A stretch of 64,000 bases of DNA, from NCBI GenBank assembly GCA_009741485.1, contig CM019219.1, positions 32,087,280-32,151,279 of the forward strand. The letters are read 5' to 3'. Below are positions 57,016 through 64,000 of the stretch, one piece after another. The notes below the pieces were generated by a model. That model did no database searches. It was given only the letters and a program-made list of their open reading frames with translations, and had not been told where the DNA came from. Made by a program: the position numbers and the translations under genes. Every line of letters begins with the position of its first letter. Positions within the stretch are counted from its first letter, which is position 1. This DNA is from Malurus cyaneus samueli. Lineage: Eukaryota; Chordata; Aves; Passeriformes; Maluridae.

Positions 57016-59334
57016 CAGTAGCACGCTCGTGCTGAATCAAAGCCGTCACCGTACAGTAGCACTGCAATGTGCTCTTCGGGTTTCCTCAGCCAGCTGGGAT
57101 GTTTTTGCCTTGCTTTGTCAAGGCGCTGATTTATGCCCATATGTACCATATACATTGTAAGCACAGGCATGCAATGGTGTAAACACTTCTACCAAACATC
57201 TGTACACGAACCTGTCAAATGTGCAGAAGCTCCCTGCTGCAGCCCTCCACATGCTGCCCCACAGGCAACCTATCAGGCCCCAGTCTGTGTGTGGGGTGTC
57301 ATGTGCAACTGGACTTGTGATTCGGACACAGACAGTAAAGGTCACATCAAGACTGTTACCTGATAAAAACCAGCACAGCCACAACACTTTTCTCCTGCCT
57401 CAATCGTTGCTTTGGCTGGAGAATGTATCAGTGGGTATCTGTGCCAAAATCTCTTTCCCATGCATTTAATCCTCATTGGCTTTCTCTGCCCTATACCTTT
57501 GCCTGAGAAATAGGTTAGTTTATCCCTGGTTTTGCATGAAGAATGGAGGTATCAAACAATCAAGGTTTATCCAGGGCTGGGATATAACATTTAGGCTATA
57601 ATATACAAGTACTATTAAAGTTAATGCTTTTTTCACCAGGATTCAAGCATACCTGAATATAAATATTCACCTGTTTGCTCTTTTGGCCAGAGCTCAGCCT
57701 CCAGAGGAAAAATCCCACAGCAATTCCATGTCTTTGGAGGAAATTTTTCACACCTTGCAGCCAGTTTAAAATAAAAAAGCCAAAAATAAAAAGTTTAAAA
57801 TAAGAAGGGATATAAAAGACAGAGAGGGGAGCGCTGGGGTGCACAGGAGGCAGGCCTGAGCATGGCAAGAGGGAATTATATGAACAAGTAGACGGGTGCA
57901 AATAAACCCTCTTCCAGAGCATTTGTGTCCATCACTGTGTCTCAGCACCTTTCCTTTTCAGTGCTTTGTCTGTTTCTAAGCATATTTTGGATAAAGAGGG
58001 AAAGACAGAGGTGTTTGTCATCCTAACTCTGTTGGTATGGTAGCGCCATAGGGATGCTCTAAGCCCTCCAGTCATTTTGTAGCACAGGCCACGCTCACAG
58101 CTGCATTAATAACTTACACAAGCCCTCCTAGTCTGCACTGAGACAACAACAGCAGGTTAATTAAGATCAATTAAATACTCCTTAATAAAGCCAGTTTAAA
58201 TCCCAAAACCAGACTAAGCCGGATGTGTTGATGCTTAGAGGTATAAAGACCATCCTTTCTCCCTCAGCCACAGATGTGGGAACATACAGGTGATAAAAGC
58301 CAAGGTGGGGGTGACTCCTCAAGCCACTCCAGGCAGTTGTTTAAGAGCACAGCAGCCTACATGTTCAGAAAATGAGATTTAAGTGACCAAACAAACTATT
58401 TGTTTGGTTTTTTCCTGAATTATTCATCCCCATCTATTCATAACTGCTCACAGAATCCATGGAATTCATTGTGTGGTTTGCATCTTCAAAACAAATGAAA
58501 CAACAGTATGTTTAAACCAAACAAATCCCAACTCAAAATACAGCCAGCAGCCCAGGGCGCATGAGCAACTTTCCAGGCTGAAGTGTGTGTATACTCTGGA
58601 GGGCCCAAAAATGTGGATGGGGGAATATATTTAAATTTCAGGGAATAATAGAATTCCCAGGAAGATGTCTTACAAAGCAGGGAAAAAAAGGAGGGTAGTA
58701 TTTAAGTAATGATTATGCTGCAATTTTTCCTCCAGATGTGCTACGGGGATGGCATGCCAGAGAATCCCAGTTTCTGACATGGCAACATGCTGCTGTGGCT
58801 GCGGTGGAGCCAGATGCCCATCCACGACATCCCAGGCACTGCTCCCTCCAAATCCCAGCTCTCTGGCCAGCCCTGCCAAGAGGACTTAGTCCTTCCAAGG
58901 GAAAACACAATGCAGAGAGCTCAAAGCTTTTGGCAAGGAGAGGCTGCTTGAGACAGAAGTCCTCTTTTCCAATTTTTTTGTTTGCGCTTGTCAAAAAGCT
59001 GCATTGAGCCACTTTCAAAGAGGAAAACACCTTTTGCACAGTCAGCATGGAAAGCCATGCTGACTTACTGTCCTCAAAAGGGGTGAAATTAAAACCATAG
59101 CATTTCCAGCAGTTCAATGCACCTCCTGACAGTAGGGCCACTGGGCCAAGGGTGTTTCATTGCACCCTCCCACCTCATGCTGCTCATGGCTCTGAGCCAA
59201 GGCCACTGACACGGCTTGTGGCTGCTGGTGTTTAAATAGCTGAAGTTGACCTTTCCACACCCTCATCCCACACCAGGAATCCCAAACACCTCCTTCACCT
59301 CTCAGGGCTCACCAATGTGTTTATGTTTTCAATC

Positions 59335-59545
59335 TCATGGGAGCCCTTGAGCAGCATTGAGACACTGGCACAGAGTGCCCAGAGAAGCTGTGGATGCCAC
59401 GCCCCTGGAAATGTTCAAGGTGAGGTTGGACAGAGCTTGGAGCAACCTGGTCTAATAGAAAGTGTTCCAGTGTGTGGCAGGGCAGGCACTAGATAGTCTT
59501 TTAAGGTCCCTTCCAACCCAGACCATTCTATGATACAATGATTTG
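59335..59545 (+). mobile_element. CR1 LINE 3' fragment
   Basis: The series GAGTGCCCAGAGAAGCTGTG, CTGGAAATGTTCAAGGTGAG, GAGCAACCTGGTCTA, GGTCCCTTCCAACCCAGACC and ATTCTATGATACAATGATT follows the 3' end of avian CR1 in order, including the terminal ATTCTATG repeat. It is 5'-truncated, as most CR1 copies are, lacks coding sequence, and lies opposite to COL13A1. Confidence 0.92.
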
Positions 59546-62430
59546 TCCAAGCAGCCCCAGCAAGCTGAAAGAGGATCATGTTAAACATGACAGCAAGAAA
59601 ATATAAAAACCATGAAAATAATCTTGCAAGAGACAGAGCACCCCAACTATGATGTGCGGAGAAGGCAGGATTTGGACACTGTACCCCTTTTTGGCTTATC
59701 TCCACAGAGATGTTTGGGGAGAAGTTACAAATGCCAAGTTAGAAACAGGCACATCCATTTGGATACCACATCCTACCTGTCTGCTGCAGGGCCAAGGCTC
59801 AGCCCATGCTGCCCAGGGGTCTCCCCTTGCTCCAGCCAGCCCCTCATCCACTAGCCCAGGTTCTGCCTTTCCCAGCATTTTATTCTCCCTTCGCAACCAA
59901 CTGTGCGGCCGTGCAAAGGTCAGGATGTGGGAAATCCTCTACTTCCCATCAGCTGGCCCTGCTGGCTCTGGGTGACATCCTGGGTCAGAGCCAATGCCCG
60001 ATGCAGCCCTACACTGTTTCTTACTGGCCTCATCCAGCAGCTGCCAGTGTGCAGAGGGGTCTGGACAGCACAGGATGGGTGTAGCCAAGGTGGAAAGCAG
60101 AATGCCTGGACCACGGGTGTGCACCATGTGGCACACATCTCCTGCAGGCTCCTGCAGGCCTCCCAGTAAGAAGGAGAACATCAGCAACAATTTTGAGTTG
60201 TGGTATCTCCTGCTGGTATTTTTTTAATGTCAATTGCAGCTGAAGGGTGGCCAAGAAGCATTCACTATGCCCCATGCTGAGGCAGATAGGGAACATGGGT
60301 GAAATTTTGTCTGAGAAGAAATGCCCAGGGGACATTCCTTTGCAAAGCCTCAAAGACATTCCGAAGAAAACTCCAGTTCCTGGCCACTGCCAAAATCCTT
60401 GCAGCCGCCCCACACCATCCTCCAAGCCCCTGTAACAGAAGGTACATTGGTTTGTGGCAGGGCTGTACAACCTTCCTCTAACAGCCAGTGTCAGTCCCTG
60501 GGAACTGCCTCCTCCTGCAGCCCAGGTCCCTCCTCTGCCCCCAAGTGCTGCCATAGGGAGGGATGGAAAAGTCATTCAGCATCCCTCTGAGCTGCTTCCC
60601 GGCTTGCATGGCTGACCGCCTCCAGCACCACAGGCTCCCAACCTGTCCAAGGAGAAACCGGACCAAAACAAGCATTGTGGAGGCAGAGGGAAAACGGCCA
60701 GCCTTTTTTTTTTCTTTTTCAAGGGATATTGAAGATCAGAGCAGAGAGCCAACAGTGTGAAAAACAGCCACGTGGGGACTGTGAAAATCAGAGCTGAAGA
60801 GAGGAAGACGGGGAAAGTTTTATAATGAGAGCCACAATATACAAAATACACAAGCTCCCACCTCCACCAGGAAGGCTGTGGGAAGGGATTGTGGTATAAT
60901 CCCTGGCTGTTTGAGGCTACTCAGGCAGACACAGTCTGGATCTGCAACTGGATCAAGATTAGACCAGGAAAGCTGAGAGTTTTTTGCCCTGTCAGCCTGA
61001 AATACAATGCTTTTCCCTTGCAGCATTTTTTTACCACATGGAGGAAATCAAGGGAGGTCAGTTGGCTGTAAGAGGATCCTCCAGCCACAGGTAGCTCCCA
61101 ACCACATCGACACACCATATGGAAAAGCATCTGCTTAGCCGCAGAAAAATTCCCCAAGTCACATCCATGCATGCAACAACCTCAGACCAAAACCTGTGCT
61201 GAGCTCCCTGCCCACACCTTGGTCCCATCCCAGCACACAATCTGAGGCTGGAGAATAGCTGGGTACAGTCATTGCTGCCATTGAGGCATCCCCAATCTTT
61301 TCCCCCAGTCTGTTGGCCAACCTGTGCAAAGTTGTCCCAGATCAGTCTAGCAGTAAGTGGGGACAGAAGGAATGACACAAGTTACCTGTTGAAGGGAACA
61401 AAGTCATTAATTACCCAGATAGGTTGTGCTAAACTTGAGGGCTGTGTCCTCCCCATCTAGACCCTGTTGGAGTAGCCCACTGGAACCTCAGAGCTCAAAA
61501 AACACAATGCCAAGGAGCAACATCTCACAGGTAGTCACACCCAGCACAAGTGATCTGAAGTAGCTGTTTCCCAGTCAAAGGAAACTTATATTTCCTTATC
61601 GTTTACTATAAATACAGCTGTGCTGTTTTCCTGACCATGTAATTCCTAGAGCCCTTATCACACACTCTCAGATAGCCACAGCACAGTCACATACTTCACA
61701 ATCTTCTTTTTCTCCTATTCTCAGCTTTTCCAAACCATTTATGTTCACAACCCCATCTGTTCTGAAGCTCTTCTATGGCAATGGGTGACACTGCCCTGGA
61801 CCTCCACATCCGCACTGAACAGGTCAGCAAATGAACTTGTCTTTTCCCCTTCTCTGCCATGCAGGGACCTGGGTCCCAGATAGGGATGAACTCAAATGTC
61901 ACTTCTGATAAACATTTATTTTTCTGAGGAGCATGATGTGTTTATAGGCAGTGAAGTGGGCCAGTGAGAAGCAACAGGCATGCGCCAAGTCTTGCAACAT
62001 CTTGACGCTTCTGAATACCTTGGTCTCCCGCAAAAGTCATGTTGTCTGATCCTTGAGGCATTTTAAACACAAGGGAAAAAATGCATAGGGGAAAAGGATT
62101 CCCAAGGTCTCAGGCTGGAAGAGAGACCACGATGAAATATGGTCAGGTGGTCTGCATTGCATCAGCCTGGAGACCAAAGGGAAATACCCTGAAGCAAAGG
62201 GTCTAAGAGAAGACAACATCTGGCTGAAGGTGCCTTTGTTTCTGTACTGCTCCAAGCCAATAAAAACCTCACCTGCTACAACATCAGCTTAGATCATGGT
62301 TTAACTTCCCTCAACAAAGTAGCTGACAGGGTGGGGGAGAATTTTATACATAATTTCTATACCCATAGAGTATTTGATGAAGGCAAGCAAATTTGACAGG
62401 TAAAAAGGAAGCCTCAACCTTTATGAAACA

Positions 62431-62446
62431 TTTATTATTATTATCA
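62431..62446. repeat. (ATT)n microsatellite
   Basis: About five ATT units, ending TTATCAT. Confidence 0.85.
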
Positions 62447-63679
62447 TCCTGAATCAAAGCTGTTATTCAGCAATACTACAAAGTTAATGGAATGAATGGG
62501 CACCTGAGAGTCATGAGAAATCCATCACAGACTGCTGCCAAAGCTTCCCAAGGGACGTGGCTATCTGTAATGAGGTGTTAGGGATCTCGATGCTGAAATA
62601 CCTGAGTGAGTCATCTATCACACAAATGGTGTAAGAGGTGACATTCAGTTGGCCTCAAAAAGAAGTGAATCTTTTTTCTCTGCTCTGCATTCAAATTCTA
62701 ATTTTCCTTCTTCAAGCTGGCTTAGAAAGACCAGGAGGGTGTTAATTCCTGTTTTATGGCATTTATATATCAAGTCCAGGCCAGAACTTAAAAAGTGAGG
62801 AGGGCTATGATTTTTGCTCCCACTGAAGGGAAAACATTGATATTTAAAATCAGTTGAATTCAGGTTTGATCTGTTCTTTAGAGAACAGATACTTAGGAAA
62901 CATTTCATTTGTACCATCTTATAAATTTAAACCAAAATTGCTCCTGTTGTTTCTTTCTCAGGCAAAAAGAAAGTCCAACAGTTTTGATCTGGACTAGTCA
63001 AATCAGACTTTTTGCAATGTTCTACAAGTCTGAATCCTGGATTTTAGTTCTTTTCTACCACAAACCTGTACAGCTTTAACTCTTGCTTTTACAAGTTGCT
63101 ACCTAGCAAGTTCATTTTAGTCTGGCAAGAGACCTGCTACAGGCCTAAATACAATGATTTTGAGATCTTACTTAAAGCAAAGACTACCCCTTTGTAGTGT
63201 CATCCACCCTTATCCCACTGCTGACCACATTTAAATACCCTTTGATGAGCCACACCACCATATACTGTCAAACACCTCACACTGGGTACTGAAAGTAGAA
63301 AACACGGAAAATATAAATTCTGCTTTCATGTGCTCATCGAGACATAACTTTTCTTGCCACCTTCTTTGCAAAATGTGTTCAGTTAATCAGTTTAAATATA
63401 CAAATTCAAACTCTCCCAAAACTTCAACTTCAGATGCGAGTGGTAGCTGGCACTTCTCTGGCTTTTTTTTCTAAACAGTCAAATGCAGCAAAAGACAATG
63501 AAGAAGGCTGAATGATTCATTCTCATGGAATGAAATGCCATTCACAAATGTTTTTTCCATAGCAATTTGTCACTTATTGTATTTAAACCACTTCAAAAGA
63601 CGTGTCTCAAAGAGGCATTTGATATTAACATGATTAAAACCATAAAGCAATTAAGCAATCCCATAATGTTTCTGTACGT

Positions 63680-63750
63680 TACATGAGTGGGACCTCAAGT
63701 GACCATTTCATTCAACCTCCTCATAAATGGCTGCTTCTAGCAGAAAGCTA
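63680..63750 (-). mobile_element. possible ancient CR1 fragment
   Basis: GTGGGACCTCAAGTGACCAT, followed by TTCATTCAACCTCCTCA, resembles the reverse complement of a CR1 3' region (GGACCTC, TCATCTAGTCCAACCTCC). It is very divergent and may be chance. Confidence 0.3.
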
Positions 63751-64000
63751 TTATTCTTTGAGATGCCTCAGATAGTCGTAGAACACCAAGGAATTCAAAT
63801 CTTCTCACCCTAGAGGCATTTTAGCTCACCAAAATTCAGATGTTCAGTTTTGGTGTTGGATCCAGCCTACATGTCGCAAACCTTCCAAAATCAGCCAGGT
63901 CAGATGCACTTCCCAAGAGCTGCTCTGCACACTTCAAAACTGGTATCTAAAATCAGTGGGAACATTTGCCCTCTAGATGTATTCTTCTCTCTTTATGGGC

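Larger units (their letters stand above)
44658..64000. other. COL13A1 intron 1 or upstream region (19 kb)
   Basis: No exon encoding the membrane anchor or the CNCPPG segment was found on the minus strand, so the first coding exon is probably beyond base 64000 or too divergent to see. The region holds a CpG island near 56.8-57.0 kb, a CR1 fragment near 59.3-59.5 kb, and short simple repeats (46887-46908, 62431-62446). Open frames are short and lack domains. Confidence 0.6.

Noticed and set aside
56335..57021. 228-codon plus-strand open frame
   Set aside because: Its length comes partly from the stop-poor CpG island. It starts with a leader-like stretch but has no recognisable domain, splice pattern or second exon.
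56760..57067. CpG island considered as COL13A1 coding exon 1
   Set aside because: None of the minus-strand frames shows a membrane span, coiled coil or CNCPPG ending one base into a Gly codon.

Overview
This window is vertebrate nuclear DNA, almost certainly from a bird. It is a sparse, intron-rich locus of small exons with GT-AG boundaries. It carries a typical avian CR1 retrotransposon 3' end near 59.3-59.5 kb, with the family's closing run and its 8-base terminal repeat. Apart from one CpG-rich patch, intergenic and intronic DNA is CpG-poor. I cannot fix the species.

One gene can be supported: COL13A1, the alpha-1 chain of type XIII collagen, a type II transmembrane collagen. It is on the minus strand and open at both ends. 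I assembled 37 exons from 44657 down to 487 (1,811 coding bases, 603 complete codons). All except the first begin and end on codon boundaries. I refer to them as w1 to w37 in transcript order. The gene identity rests on the NC2 exon at 25321-25386, which matches the human NC2 segment as I remember it almost residue for residue, on the NC3 exon at 5942-5965 (EIRTLALM), and on collinear matches in nearly every exon between them.

Layout in transcript order (right to left on the plus strand). 44.66-64 kb is intron 1 or upstream DNA. The first coding exon (cytoplasmic tail, membrane anchor, coiled coil, furin site) was not found there, but a CpG island lies at about 56.8-57.0 kb. w1-w10 (44.66-29.48 kb) encode COL1, starting with an 8-base microexon. 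w11-w13 (29.19-25.32 kb) encode the non-collagenous NC2 linker. w14-w27 (21.82-7.19 kb) encode COL2. w28-w29 (6.61-5.94 kb) encode NC3. w30-w37 (5.50-0.49 kb) encode the first part of COL3. The rest of COL3, NC4 and the 3' UTR lie beyond base 1.

The most interesting points concern this gene's own structure: the 8-base exon; a 27-base exon beside it that has lost its internal glycines; a cysteine-to-tyrosine and a glycine-to-alanine change in NC2; five Gly-X-Y exons I cannot place in the human chain as I recall it, one carrying an RGD; and the uniform codon-phase exon borders that make most exons skippable without frameshift. I found no other protein gene, RNA gene or clearly novel system. Comparisons with the human protein are from memory and need an alignment.
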